From: Magnaporthiopsis rhizophila
Lineage: Eukaryota; Ascomycota; Sordariomycetes; Magnaporthales; Magnaporthaceae
Assembly (NCBI GenBank): GCA_003049465.1
Contig: PYSS01000005.1
Location: 138,087 to 202,086, forward strand
Reading direction: 5' to 3'
DNA length: 64,000 bases
The stretch's first letter is position 1. Each line of letters opens with the position of its first letter. The notes beneath the pieces were generated by a model, which made no database searches, was not told the origin of the DNA, and saw nothing but the letters and a program-made list of their open reading frames with translations. A program made the translations under genes and the position numbers. Shown here one piece after another: positions 1 to 12,817 of this stretch.

Positions 1-23
1 CCCGTAGACAGTCCTCCAGCACG

Positions 24-1193
24 TCACGCTGGCATGGTGCTTCGTCGTCTAGAAAAGGGACTCGTGATGGTCTTCCATATCCCTCGCCTGTTCCTGATGG
101 CTGCTCCCGTCTGCGCCTTCAGATTCAGTATAGCGGCGAGCTCCGCCTCTTCCCTCTGTTCTCTGTTGAGAAGCCTGAGCCTGAGGATTTCATGACCGAT
201 GGTCGGGAAAATGGCGGCAACACTTCACACACAAAGTTGAGTCAGTTGATGTCAAGAGTTTGTAGCATGAATAAAGAAAGAGCGCACACGCAGCGGGACC
301 AAGGGGAAAACAAGGTGTATGGGATGGATTCCAAAAAAGACTCACTTCTCCCCAGTCCTGGCGCTGGCTTCCACGAAGCCGCACTCCATATCGAAAGAAG
401 CAGCGACCATTTTACCATCGGCCGCGGGGACGGTCCTTCCGGCCTCCTCGCCGACGTCACTCTTGTTGCCCACGAGCAGCAGGCCGTACTCGCGCGTGCC
501 GACCGCGTCCTTCATGTAGTGCTGGATGCGGGCGGCAAGGGCGAGCGAGGCGCAGTCGGTCACGTCGTAGACCAGGACGGCCCCTTCGGTGATGTTGAGA
601 GCGTTCAGCAGCATCGTGTCGGTCGCGAGGTGCTTGCCTGGCAGCTCGAGCACGTCCGCCGTGTAGGTCTGGCCGTCGACCTCGACCAGGCGCCGGCAGC
701 TGCCGTCAAAAGAGGAGTCGATGGCTCCGACATCTCCGCGGCATGCATCTAGGCAAAACTATGGGGCGGGCGCGGCAGGAGGTTGAAGTAGGAGCTGGGT
801 CAGCAGTGAAACCGATCTGGGGTGACGTCGGTGTGATGGCATCCCAACTCGCGCGCACGCAAGCACACCTAAGTTCCGGCTTCCGCAGACCGTCGCTCCC
901 AGGGTGGTCCGGGACTGTGTCATGGCAGGTCATGGAGAGCGGGAACAAGCATGCTCAAGTGCGGGAAGGTGACTCACCCTGGTCAGGATGCTTGTCTTGC
1001 CGCAACCCTCGGCTCCGACGACGAGTATGCGCAGATTTCCGACAGGCCTCTTCGTCAAGGAATCCTGTTCTTCGTTCGCGCCAAGACTGCTGAGCCTGGA
1101 CGGCGCTCTTTTGCGGTCGGGATTGGCCTGCCATGTGAGTATGGCCCTCAGATACCTGATCTCCTCTTCTGTCCATTGCATTGACCCCACCAT
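24..1193 (-). CDS. Divergent Ras-like small GTPase
   Basis: Three exons read from splice signals: 1193-978, 758-346 and 222-24. They join in frame to 275 aa (introns 219 and 123 bp, donors GTGAGT). The G-domain follows a ~50-residue N-terminal extension. The P-loop GAEGCGKT is at about residues 60-67, the G3 region reads ELPGK at 110-114 instead of DTAGQ, G4 is NKSD at 170-173 and G5 is SAR at about 204-206. Relative to human Ras the residues at positions 12, 35, 57, 59 and 61 read E, S, E, P and K. The C-terminus is Arg-rich (RRRSTMPA) and has no CAAX box, so classical prenylation is not expected. Ras-family membership is well supported. The substrate pathway is unknown, and the altered switch II suggests unusual GTP hydrolysis. 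The start is the first ATG in the exon; an ATG four codons later is possible. Confidence 0.8.
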
Positions 1194-2102
1194 GACGGTT
1201 GAGTTCTACCGAGATCCCAGGAGCGGTCCAGCCAGGACTGGGGTTGTCTTTGTGTCGGCGCTTTTCGTCCCGAGTTTCATGAATAGAAGTAGGTAGACAA
1301 AGCGAAGGGAACACTGGCTGCTTTCCTTGGGGAAAATAAAAATAATGTGTCGTCCAGGGAAGCGCACATGATATTATAGTGGCATGGTAGGGAAGCCGGG
1401 TCCAGGAAAAGAGTCTGGTCTGTTGTGATCGACCGCCTCCCGGCTTGTGGCATCTTTCTCCTCGTGTCCGCCTCTCCCGCCTGCTCGGCATTGGAGATTT
1501 CTAGACTTCTGGTATGACCAGGTGAAGGAAAGCAAAGGTCGACGCCGTCAAGGTGAAACGTGCCTGGTTCGGGCGAGATGATGAATTCTGCCCAACGGCG
1601 AACAAGTGTTACGGGCCGACGGGCGACGACTGGCTGGCAGTACGGGCTTTGTGGACAGCCGGGTTTCTTTTGGTGACATCTAGGGGCCCCCGGAGTGGGA
1701 GCACGACAATAATCGCCATCTCGGGTCACGGAGGACGTCATTTGTGCTGATGTCGTGCATGCTGCCTCTACCCGACAGGTTCTCTGCCAGTATCACGTCC
1801 GAGCGCCAGACCGGCCGGCCTCGTCGTCAGCTACCCCTTTTTGGAGTTGCCGTTTCTATCTGGACACGATGAGGGGAGGCTTTGATATGGCAGCCGTCTG
1901 CGGATGGAGCGGCATCCTGCCGGTGCCGGCGGCGCTTGTAGGGGACTGGACAAGCAATGGCGGAGCCTCGTAATGCCATCCAAATATCAAGGCTTGTTTG
2001 GGCGGGGTGAAGGCAAGGCTCCGTCCAAGATCTGGATGGGGATAAGTATGATGCACCAAGCACTTTGGGCCGCGACGAGTGTCAATATGCTGACGCTGGT
2101 AT

Positions 2103-2174
2103 TGATCGTGGGCTGCATTGACGTGCCTTCAATGTTATTTTGCCGACCTGACGCAGCCCACGATCAGGTCGGCA
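2103..2174. repeat. Two interleaved perfect inverted repeats
   Basis: A 14-bp arm at 2103-2116 (TGATCGTGGGCTGC) is the exact reverse complement of 2153-2166. A second 11-bp arm at 2141-2151 (TGCCGACCTGA) is the exact reverse complement of 2164-2174. The order A-B-A'-B' means the two hairpins compete or form a pseudoknot-like fold. No gene is seen around it. Confidence 0.75.
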
Positions 2175-3413
2175 CCTTAACCTAGATTGTCACGGATGGT
2201 CGGCCCCCAATGACTCGGAGTCGGTTCACTCCGTTGAGTTTCCCCACGCCATCCCATTTTTCCTTGCATTCTGAGGCAGCCATGGTCGGCGGGCAGCAGT
2301 TGCGACCCAACCCAGTGGGTGGCCTCGACCTCACCTTGCATCTGCACGACGGGCTGGAGTCAACTCAGCACCCATCACCTACATCTTTCGTTTGTCATCC
2401 GTCGGCATCTTGTTTGGCGCAAGGGCTGGGATTGTTGGCTGATGTGATTTCAAGCCTGAGAACCAAAGGAACGGAAACGCAGCAACTGGCATACCCCCCA
2501 TACTCAGCTCCAGACGCGCTCTGCATCTCGCCTCTCCACCACTGCGACAAGCTCACTACTCGTGTGCTCAGATTGCCAGTGGATCGTCAAATCTCGTCCA
2601 GTTTGTTGGCAAAACGTGTCTGGGCGGAACATCAAGCTTGGCCTCTGGTTCTCCTGCCCTGTGAGCGGATCCCTTTGGGCGGCCCTAAAGCCCCATAGCG
2701 ACATCAACCCCTGGCGACTTAAGCGAAGCTGCAGCCCCCCTGGTAGTATTAATAGCGGGCTGTCACCCTCAATTGGCTTGATTGGCTGCGTGGCGGCGGA
2801 TAACTGGGCCCGGGGGCTGCGGGCTGGCGGCGCGCGCCAAACCGACATCTGGTGGCGGCCAACGCCACCGAGACAAACCGCGCCGCATGCATCGTGCGTG
2901 AGCTCCCTCACGCTCCACCCAGCGACTCGACGCTGCCCACGGTGAAAGGATCCATCGCATCCGAGACATCCATGCCAGCCTGGCTGCTAGACCCGCGGCT
3001 CATGATACCAGATGTCCAGGCCAAGACCCCTAAGCCCCACGCCGGCCTTGCTTAGCTTGTTCGTTGGTCGGGAGGCAGCGGCGCGGTAGGGCAGGCGGGT
3101 TGGGGCGATGCAGCGGGCTAGGAGAGTATACTTGGTCGAGCCTGTCTTCATGGCAGATTGGATGCGCTCGCTTCTACATCGCACGTTCTGTTGCTATCTC
3201 GGCCTCATCGTTGTGACTTGTGCTCGCGCTGCGTGCTCGTGAGAACAGAACCCTGACGCCATCCCAGGCACAGCACCTCGCGCGCTGCCAGCTCCCTCAG
3301 GCCAGACCCCTGCTTCAGCCGCACTGCGACTCCGGCGCCATCTGCGCTCGTTCTGGCCCTCCAGAGGGAGTCGTCAGTCTGGGGCCGAAATCCACCCAGG
3401 GGCAAGCAGCAAT

Positions 3414-3419
3414 ATAAAC
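3414..3419 (+). promoter_or_regulatory. TATA-like box upstream of DUF3433 gene
   Basis: TATAAA lies 378 bp upstream of the chosen ATG at 3797, leaving room for a long 5' leader. Assignment rests on sequence and position only. Confidence 0.3.
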
Positions 3420-3796
3420 CATAATCCATATTTGCCCCCCACCTAGTTTCGCTCGGCAGCTCGCTGCCCTACACCCCCATCGGCAACCTCGCTTTCGGGT
3501 CGCGCTCTGCCCACGTCGCCCCTGTATACGCGGTTTGATTGTTGTTTCGCTGGAGCTCTTCGCTTCGCCCTAGAAAAGTGGGCTCGATATACGGATAAGA
3601 AGCCTCGGCTGCCCGGCCGCGTCATCTTCGCGACTGCTGCTGGCGCCTTTTCGTCGTCGTCGCCGTCGTGGTCGGAAGAGGTTTCTGGAATTCCTCAAAT
3701 CCCAAACGAGCGCCTGGTAGCGCAAGGGCCCGACCGACCGAACGAACCAAACCAAGAGGGCGCACGTTGCTGGGACCAACCGCCTGCCCGTTCGCC

Positions 3797-6672
3797 ATGT
3801 CTTACTACTACAACAACGGCCACGACGACTCGCGCAGGTTGACCAGCTCGGCCCAGCGCCCGCTGCACCACCAGGTCTCTAATATATCCGATGTCAGCGA
3901 CTTTGGCAGGACCCAGGACGAGGCTGGCCATGGTGCTGGCCCCATAAGGGGACGACCATCGTTGGTATCTCTGCCCTCCATGGCGTCCCTTCAGAGTCCC
4001 AACAACCCCTCGAGCTACCAGCCCGGCTCGACAACACGCCAGTACGCGGCTGCTGCTGCCTCCACACAGCCCCAGCAGCATGCCTACGAGAGCCCTGCAA
4101 CACACTCATATGCTGGATGGGCTGCGTCGTCGTTGCCTGGGGCAGCCGCCCCCCGCGGCGTGTACTCTCCTGTCGGGGAGACCCACCATCGACATGGCTC
4201 GGCGGCAGATGGGCCCTCTAGCAATCCCGCGAGGGATCGGCGGAGGTCGCGGATGGGCCAGGAAACTATTCCGGAAGAGGGAGAGGCAGGCAACACGCCG
4301 ATACGGCGCACCTCCCAACTATGGCGGGGCACACCCTCCACACCCTACTTCTCGGTGCCAAGCCAAGAACCGGAGCCGGAGCCGGAGCCGGTGTACCAAG
4401 ATCTGAGCACGGTCGGTGGTGATCTACCGTGGGGCGGCACCATGGATGCCGACACGGCCGCCCTGTTCCAGAGGCAGGAAGCAAGCGGCCACCTGACCGG
4501 AGGCCTCGGCGAGGGCTTCCGGTCCAACGCAACCATCCACCAGGCAGACCTGCTGGCGACATCCCCCCAGTCGCCCTCGGCCACTCAGAACCAGGCAAAA
4601 CGCAGGTCGATGCTGGGCCGGACAGCCAGCATCAAGAACATGCTCGGACGCAAAGCCACCTTCAAGGATCTGGGCCAGAGCGAGGCCAACAGGCGGGGTG
4701 AGATTATCGAGGTCGTCATGGACTCGGAGATGCAGCCCCCCCTGCCACAGGTTTCGCCTGCCGGTACCTTCGACCTGAGCGTGATGGGAGGGGGCTTGGG
4801 CGACAAGGGGAACGACTTTGCCATAGGCACCTCCACCTTTCCCGTGCGCAAGCAGTCCACCCAGGTCTTCTACCCTCAGCCGAACTGGAAGCCCTTTGTC
4901 ATGAGGCCGCTGTTCCTGGGCCTCCTGATCGCGCTGTCCATCGCGCTCGGCATCGGCCAGGAGGTCCTCTACCGCGCGTCGGCCGGCCAGGCGCTGCTCA
5001 AGTTCCAGACGCCCGACGAGATCCCGCGCGGTCTCTACTTCGCCTTCAAGTTCCTGCCGACCATGATCTCGGTCACGTACGGTGTGCTGTGGTCCATGGC
5101 CGACTTTGAGATCCGTCGTCTCGAGGCCTTCTACCAGCTGTCCAAGGAGGACGGCGCGTCGGCCGGCCACTCCATCAACGTCGACTACATCACCTCCTTC
5201 AGCTTCATGAGGCCCGTGCGTGCCCTGCGCTGCGAGCACTACGCCGTCTTCATCTCTTCTACCGCTTCGCTGCTGGCCATCTCGCTGGTGCCGACGCTCG
5301 TGTCGGCCTCCATCATGCTCTCTCCCGACCGTCGCACCAGGATGCTGGAACCCCTGGGGGAGAAGTACATCTCCGTCAACGGCGTCTGGTCGCGTATCTT
5401 GACGACCATGTTCTTTGTAATCGCTGGCTTGGGCTGCGCGCTGCTCTATCAGCTCCAAACGAGGAGGTCAGGCCTGCTCTCCGACGTCAAGGGGATTGCT
5501 GGCCTGGCGTCCATGGCTGTCGTTAGCCGTGAGTTACCTCTTTTTCTGTCCCTTGGTTTTTTTTTTCTCTTTGATCCCGCCCGCAATGGGCTGTGCTGAG
5601 CAGGCACTAATCTCTCAAACTTGCCTCCGTTACAGACATTTTGATGGACTTCAAAGACATGGATCTTGCTACGCACCATGACATCCACCAGAAGCTCAAG
5701 AAGCACCGCTACGTCCTTCGCAACTCGTCGCTGGCGCCAGACGACAACAACAAGTCAGCCAACAGAAAGCAACCCAAGACGGATGACCTGGACAAGGAAA
5801 ACGGCCTTCCGGAGAACCCGCACCCTTTCATGCTTCGGGCGTGGGGCCTAGGATCTCTGGTCGTCGGCATCGTCCTCTTCATCATCCTCATCCAGATCGT
5901 CCTCTTCACCGAGGCGACGGTGCTGACCGATCAGGCGCCCTGGGTCATCACGGCACTTTCGGTAGCCATCAAGATGAGCTGGTCCGGTCTGGACACGGAC
6001 ATGCGTATGATGGAGCCCTACTACATCCTCTGGCGGCGGCACGCCCCGGCCAAGACGCTCACACTCGATTACACGGCCATGCCCTTCGGCTGGGTCGCCA
6101 TCCAGGGCGCGCTGAACCGGCACTTCCTCATCTTCTTCGTCGGTCTCGGGACCGTCATGTCCGAGGTCCTGACCGTGCTGGCCACCTCGCTCGCCACCGT
6201 GTCCGGGCGCGACTTCCTGGACCTCGTGCAGAGGGCCAACGCGGGACAGGCGGACGCGGACGGGGACCGGGAAAGGATCAGCTCGGGACAGGAGACGGTG
6301 CTCTCGTTCTGGGCGTCGCACGCCCTCACGACCTTCATCCTGATATACATGGCGGTGGTGGCGACGGTGGTGCTGGTGCTGCGGCGCCGCCCGTTCCTGC
6401 CGCGGCAGCCCAACACCATCGCGAGCGTTCTGGCCTTTATCCACCAGAGCAAGATGATCTACGACTTTGTCGGCACGTCCAAGCTCAAGACGTCGGCCAT
6501 GGCCAAGCGGCTGGAGAAAGGGGGCAAGAAGTACGGCATGGGCTGGTTCCAGGGTCGCGACGGGCTCACGCACTGCGGCGTGGACCAGGAGGAGCTGTCG
6601 AGCGACTACAAGTTCGGCTACGACTACTCCAAGGCCAAGGAGCCGTGGCTCGCGTCGCAGGATTGGATGTAG
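3797..6672 (+). CDS. DUF3433 family multi-pass membrane protein
   Basis: Two exons, 3797-5528 and 5636-6672, join to 922 aa (intron 107 bp, GTGAGT...TTACAG). The first ~360 residues are polar, Ser/Pro-rich and probably cytosolic, with a short Glu-Pro repeat near residue 195. Two copies of a fungal membrane module follow: the first begins with WKPFVMRPLFLG at about residue 365 and the second with HPFMLRAWGLGS at about 640. Each has several hydrophobic helices and an F/Y-rich loop before an aromatic motif. This is the pattern of the fungus-specific DUF3433 family, whose function is unknown. The start at MSYYYNN is preferred over an in-frame ATG at 3668, because the upstream stretch looks like leader sequence. 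Location is probably plasma membrane or endomembrane (inference). Confidence 0.85.
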
Positions 6673-9370
6673 CGGAGGAGCGGGTTTTGAGAAACGGATA
6701 TTGATGAGATGACCAAACCACCCTGTCCTGCCGGCCGCTGAACGGGGTCTCTGGGGGACGCATACCTACTGATTCCCCAGTAATCGGTAATCATGATAAT
6801 AGGTTCTGGCAATACATAGGACAATAATACCCTCTTGGTTAATATTTTTGAGGTAGTGGACATGGTCGTTGTATGAAATTGACTAGCCGTCCCGTCCCGT
6901 CCCGTCCACTGCGTTGGAAAACGCAATCCGTTGCACGTCTAGAATGATCCTTCAATAAGTCCGCGAAAGACCAAAACAAACGGACGAGCTCTTTCAACGT
7001 GCCAGCATGTTCGACGTGGCGGTGTGATGCAGATCTTGATCGATCTCGAACTTTACGATGCAAGGAAGCCCATTAGAAACCTGGATGCCTTTTCCCTCCG
7101 AGATTACAAGGAAACCCTGGTGGAGGCGTCCGTCCAGCGGGGGTTCTGCGGGGCAGAAACCGGATTTGTTCTGGATGTGAGATTTTTGCAGCTCATCCGT
7201 CGTAGTTGGATCATCCAGCTGGTGGTGGGAGCGAGAGATGCCAGGCGGGGTTCCTACCGGCGATCTCTCCTTCTCGCACAGCTGGTCTTGATTTTTCTGT
7301 AACAAAAAATAAATAAATAAATAAACAGGAGCGATAAACCGGACGGACGGGCGGCTATTGCGATGATGCAAGCCGCGGGCTGGGGTTTCCAATCGGGGGT
7401 GGTTGCAGGCTGTCCGGTCACTGCAGCGGCAATGGGGCTCAATGGATGACGCAAAACGGTGTGGTCAACAGGGAAACATTGGGTGAAATGCATTGCACCC
7501 CAAATCCAATTCCAACCCCGTCTGACCGGAAAATACGACCACAAAATGCAAATGCAATGCAACGCGCTGCAGGAGCCGCTACCAGCTGAGCTGCACGCAC
7601 AGTCAATCGGGGGCACCACCCACAACCCACCTCATGCGTCCATCTCAAGCACGACCAAGGACCGAGCCAGCGAATGCAGTTATACTCTAGCCGGTCTTGA
7701 TTTTTCTTGTATTTTGCTGCCTGCTTTGTGTGCTTGTGTGTTCTGCTGTGCCGCGCAAAAAGAGGGCACACAATCTCTTCCCAATTGGTCGGGTCGTAAT
7801 CAAATGTTGAACCGGCGGTACGTAAGAGGCCGGTGGCTGTGCAAGTCGAGGAGGGGCCGAAGCGAGCGTTCAGGACTCGACCCGTAATTCGCGACGCAAA
7901 GAGTGTTTGGGAAGGGCCCAGCTTTTCTTTCGCCCAGCCCGTTGTTGTTTCCCCGTCCCACCACTGCCCGCACCCCGGGGCCCAGGCCTCTTGGCTGATC
8001 TGGCAGGCTTGTGGACTTTTGTCACCTTTTTAGCGTCGCTGGAGAGGTTGGTGCGCAAGATGACGACGACCTTTCGGTGTTCGGGGCCATCATGGCATTT
8101 GCAGAGACATTGCCCAGGCTGGGGAGACACGGACAATGTAGCTTTCTATCCCAAGGCGTGGCTGCCTTGCATGTTATTTATTCCATGCAGAGATCTGGCG
8201 AAAGAGGCGATCCGAACACATGCCTCTTCACAATTCATGCATTTGTCGGGCTGGATTTATGGACATATGCTTCGTAATGAGCCCATGCATTCTGCCTGAC
8301 TTCCGAACCGCCTACACGGACAGCTCCGTAAAAGACAAAAGAACAAAGCATCAGTTCGTGATGGCTGGGAACCGCAGCCTGGGCCCCCCGCAGTGACTGA
8401 GGCTGGCCACCAGAGGGCAGGGAGGATACGAGCACGATCAGGGTGCAGCAGCGCTGACGAAGCGGCGGGCGTCGGGCGGCGAGCGGGCCAGCAGACACGA
8501 AACCACCCACCAGGCGCCCGCCCGTACCTGCCGTGAGCGAGGGAGGCAGGGATGGTGCTGATTCCAGTATGGAACCTGGACCACCCATATTTAGCTTGTG
8601 CAGGCTGATAGTGCATACCTTGCCGACGCTCGGCGGTCACTGCGGGTGCGTCCCCACCCGAACTAACAAAAGGAACAAGGTCGCTGGACTGGCCTTTTGT
8701 AGCCGCCCCACTCTTGACCAATCACGTCGCAGCCCGGTTTTTCCAGCCCCTATTGGGTGTCGCCCGCTTTCCCCTTTCAAAGTGACATGGCCCAAGAACT
8801 CCCAGCGACTCCTAGCGGGAGCGAGACCCTGTTTTTCACTCTTCATTCCCCGACTCGTCGCTTGGCCACACTCATTCAATTCCCCAACCTATCCTCCCTT
8901 TTCCTCCTCCCTCTTTCCTTCTCCTGGTGGGACATTTACGACGCGACCATACATTCCCCCATCCAATCGTTTTTCCTTTTTTAAAGAACAGGCTTCTGGG
9001 GAACTGGGGAATCTCTCATCCGATCGACGAGCAGCAGACGTCCCTCGCTTGCATCTCCTGCCAACCGACACCACTCGAGCCTCCCCCAAGGCCTTTTTTT
9101 CTTGGACGGACCGCCTCGGACCACACTCGGCCCTGGCGACAACCACGCCGACCCTGCCGAAAGACAAGTTTACCCGATACTGGCAGCAAGGTGATTTTGG
9201 AGTCACCAATCACTGCGACGCGCGCGAATCGCCCCGATTGCTACCAAATCCCGGAGCCCGACTGCAGCGACCGGGCACCTGTAACGACGACGCCGACGAC
9301 GGTCGACTCGACCGGTGCTGATACGACACGCGGCAGTAACTGAAGACTGGGGACCGGGCGACCGACCACC
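6673..9370. other. Intergenic region and long 5' leader of the FLC gene
   Basis: About 2.7 kb between two co-oriented genes. Nothing here reads as a conserved protein. A short CCCGT tandem lies near 6890-6906 and an AAAT tandem near 7306-7324. From about 8840 the sequence is rich in pyrimidine runs, typical of fungal promoter/5' leader DNA before the FLC gene. Confidence 0.5.
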
Positions 9371-11718
9371 ATGTTCTTCTCTTCCTTACCAAAGGCCTTG
9401 TGCCTCTTGCCGGCTCTGGCCTCGCTCGCGGCGCCGGTAGCCGCCGAGCGGGTGCTGAAGTCGACGTCTCTAAGCACATGCCAGGAGAACTCGGCCTTCA
9501 GTGCGAGTCTCTTCGACGTCGCCTACTACCCCGACAACCAGACGGCCATGCTGAACGTCGCGGCCATGTCCTCGGTCGAGGGCAAGGTCATTTTCGACGC
9601 GTCCGTTCGTGTCTACGGCTACGAGGCCATCACCGTCAAGGGTGACCCGTGCACACAAGGCCTCAAGGGTCTCTGCCCCATGACGGCCGGCAAGATCCCA
9701 CTCAACTTCCCAGTCAACAACATTGCGCTCCCCCAGATCCCCAACATCGCCTACACACTGCCCGACCTCGATGCCAAGGTCCGCGTGTACATCAACCTTA
9801 CCGAAGGCCCAGACGCCGGCAAGGCCATCGCCTGCGTCGAGGCCTATATCGTCAACGGCAAGACGGTCGACCTGCTCGGTGTCAAGTGGGCCACTGCTAT
9901 CATCTCTGGCCTCGCCCTTGCTTCGTCGGCCGTCGTCAACGGGCTCGGCCACTCCAATGCCGCCTCGCACGTTGCCGCCAACGCTCTCTCTCTGTTCGGC
10001 TACTTCCAGGCGCAGGCCATGCTCGGTTTGACCGCCGTTCCCATGCCTCCCGTCGTGCGTGCCTGGACTCAGAACTTCCAGTGGAGTATGGGCATCATCC
10101 GCGTCCAGTTCATGCAGGACATGTGCACTTGGTACCAGCGCGCCACGGGCGGTACCCCGGCCACCCTGTTTGACGCCCTCTCGACCGTCTCGGTCGAGGT
10201 TCAGAAGCGCTCGCTTGATGCCATCCCGGTCGTTAGCGACCTCTTCCGTCGCTCCACGGCCCTGCTTCCCCGCGCCATGACGGCCACCGCCGGCAACCTG
10301 TTCAAGCGTGCCAACATTGTCACTCCGACTGGCAGCTTCATCGTCTTCGGTATCCAGCGTGTCGCCTTCAAGGCCGGCATTGAGACGACCAACCTCTTCC
10401 TCACGGGTCTCAGCTTCTTCGTCATCTTCGTCATCCTGGTCACGCTTGGTGTGGCCGCCTTCAAGGGCTTCTGCGAGGTCGCAGCCAAGAGGAACTGGAT
10501 GAAGCATGACACCTTCCTCGACTTCCGCAACGGTTGGCTCACCGTGCTCAAGGGTATCCTCTTCCGCGTCACCCTTATCGGTTTCCCCCAGATGTCCATC
10601 CTCTGCCTCTGGGAGTTTACTCAAGTTGACTCGCCTGCCATTGTCGTCCTGGCCGTCTTCTTCCTGCTCTCCATGATCTTCACGCTGGGCTGGGCTGCCT
10701 CCAAGGTCATCCGGATCGCTCGTCGGTCCGTCGCGATGCACCGCAACCCCGCCTACATCCTCTTCTCGGACCCGCAGGCCCTCAACAAATGGGGTTTCCT
10801 CTACGTGCAGTTCCGCGCATCGGCCTACTACTTCATCGTCCCGTTCTTGCTCTACATCTTCCTCAAGGCAATGTTTGTCGCCTTTGCTCAGAAGAACGGC
10901 ACGGTGCAGGCTGTCGCCTTTGTAATCATCGAGGCCGGCGCTCTGATCGCGGCTAGTGTACTTCGCCCATGGATGGACAAGAGCACCAACTCGTTCAACA
11001 TCGCCATCTGCGTCATCAACTTCCTGAACGCCGTCTTCCTGCTCATCTTCACTAACGTCTTTGGCCAGCCGCCCCTGGCGACCGGTGTTGTGGGTGTGTT
11101 CCTCTGGATCTCCAACGCCGCGTTCGCGTTGGTCCTTCTGATCATGCTCATCGTCACCACGGCCGTCGTTCTCTTCCGCAAGAACCCCGATACCCGCTAC
11201 CAGGCTATGGCCGATGACCGTACTTCGTTCATGAAGTCGCAGACCCAGCTGACGGCCACGACCGAGCTGGATGCGCTCGCTGCGACGGCCCGTGGCGACA
11301 AGGCCGGCTACAACAAGAACGGTGTCGACTTGGATGACGACAACGACTCTCTCTCGTCCGGCTCTATGCGCCGGAGGCAGGATGGGAACCCGCAAATGCA
11401 GCAGCCGCCGAGGTCTCCGGTTGACCCGTCGGTGCCGCTCTTCCCTGCCGATGCCCGCCGTGGGCCGCAGCAGGGCTACGCTGGTTCGATGAACCGCTCC
11501 CCCAGCCCGTACCAGAACAACGGGTCAACATCGAATCTCTCGGCATCCGGTGCCTACCGGTCGCAGAACAACGCCAGCCCATCTGGGCCTCGACCATCAA
11601 CTGCTGGTCCAAGGTAAGCTCACTTGTCTTGTCCAAAGCTCCTAGTTCCACGCACAGTATTTGCTGACTGACTTGGCAATTTCACAGCCCTTGGCAACGC
11701 GGTGCTGGTTACGATTAA
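9371..11718 (+). CDS. FLC/TRP-like ML-domain membrane protein
   Basis: Exons 9371-11613 and 11688-11718 join to 757 aa. The last exon is only 31 bp and gives the C-terminal PWQRGAGYD, a tail I associate with fungal FLC proteins. It starts with a signal peptide (cut near residue 25 after PVAA), followed by an ML-like luminal domain with paired cysteines (about residues 26-165). A TRP-like membrane domain then has a cluster of hydrophobic helices from about 320 to 610. The cytosolic tail is Ser/Pro/Asn-rich. FLC proteins are linked to FAD import into the ER lumen, calcium homeostasis and cell-wall integrity, and are related to fission-yeast Pkd2. Which paralogue (FLC1/2/3-like) cannot be decided here. 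Confidence 0.9.
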
Positions 11719-12817
11719 TTCCTCTCTATCAAAAAACCTAACTAAATGTGTTTCTGCGTCGGCAACCGGGTCACAATGCGGAAATCCCGCATGGGTTCCG
11801 GTGTCTAATTGATTACTCTTTTGGGCGATTTACTAGCTGTCAACCCGGAGCCGGCAATGGTATTCGGGGATTGGCGGGACTTGCCGGCATTGGCTATATC
11901 CAGTTGGGGACGGACGGCTTGCGCGGGATGGGCTTCGGATTCGATAGACGGCCGAGTCCATCTCGAGAGTCTTGTCGGCGTCGCGACATTCAGCATGACA
12001 CAGGCGTTGGAGAGGGCGGCCAGACACACGCGATTGCACCATTTTGTATCTCCTTTCGAGATCTACTAAACGTCTCTTCACTTTGTTCCTGTCTTTTTTA
12101 CCCGTGTATCCAGCCGTTTCCTTGTCTTTTCTTTGTTGCACTTGTATCATTCCCAGCGCTGGAACTTCATCTCGAATGTGAGATTGGCTGTTGTGAGTTT
12201 CTGAACCTGTCGTCTGTACATAGTGGATAAATGGTGAAGAAGTCTTACGAGCGGGATGTGTGTTGACCGTTGCCGATGTCCTTCGCGAGTCGTTGGTTTG
12301 AGTTCGTATTCCTCGGGCGAGACCGAAATTGGGTTCTATAAGACCCCGGAAATCTCGCGGCGGAAATGAGAGGCGGACGAAGTTTGGCCAACGTCTCGCA
12401 GGGGCGGCAAAGTTTTTGTGAAATGAATAAATTTGAGGCCGAGATCACAAACAACGATACATGTTTTACAAGCAAAGCGTCCCATCAACGCCAAAACCAA
12501 AAACTCAACCGGGGTTTGCGCCTCTCCCATGACACCAATGTGGCTGAAGGAGGAAACGGCAAGCGACGAAATTGTTACATGCCGCCAAGCTGTCTGCAGA
12601 GGTGAAGAAGCCATTCATAGGCAACAACGGGAGCGAGACAAAAGTGCTTGACAGACTGGAGAAACAAGCAGAGCAGGACAATACCACCTAGAGTATAAGC
12701 AGAAAGGGAGCCAAGAACTGGACAAAATAAAGAAGGATCAGACAGAAGAGGAAGAAGCAGGATGAAAGAAGCGGAAGCAAACAAAGCAATCAGAGAGGGG
12801 AAAAAAAAATCAAAAAA
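11719..12817. other. Convergent intergenic region (3' ends)
   Basis: About 1.1 kb between the 3' ends of the FLC gene (+) and the glutamine-rich gene (-). It holds A/T-rich 3' UTR-like sequence. I see no gene. Confidence 0.5.

Larger units (their letters stand above)
1194..3796. other. Intergenic region, divergent promoters
   Basis: About 2.6 kb between divergent genes. No ORF here has recognisable protein features. It contains a pair of overlapping inverted repeats near 2.1 kb and a TATA-like element at 3414. It presumably holds the promoters and 5' leaders of the Ras-like and DUF3433 genes. Confidence 0.6.

Noticed and set aside
3668..3796. Earlier in-frame start for the DUF3433 gene
   Set aside because: The upstream 43 residues are Arg/Thr/Pro-rich leader-like sequence; the family start MSYYYNN is more plausible.
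4424..5458. 344-codon antisense ORF in the DUF3433 gene
   Set aside because: Overlaps a clear coding exon on the other strand and has no domain signature.
9470..11395. 641-codon open frame antisense to the FLC gene
   Set aside because: Exact shadow of a well-supported gene with strong GC bias at third positions; composition (Asp/Glu/Arg/Gly) is typical of reverse-strand artefacts.
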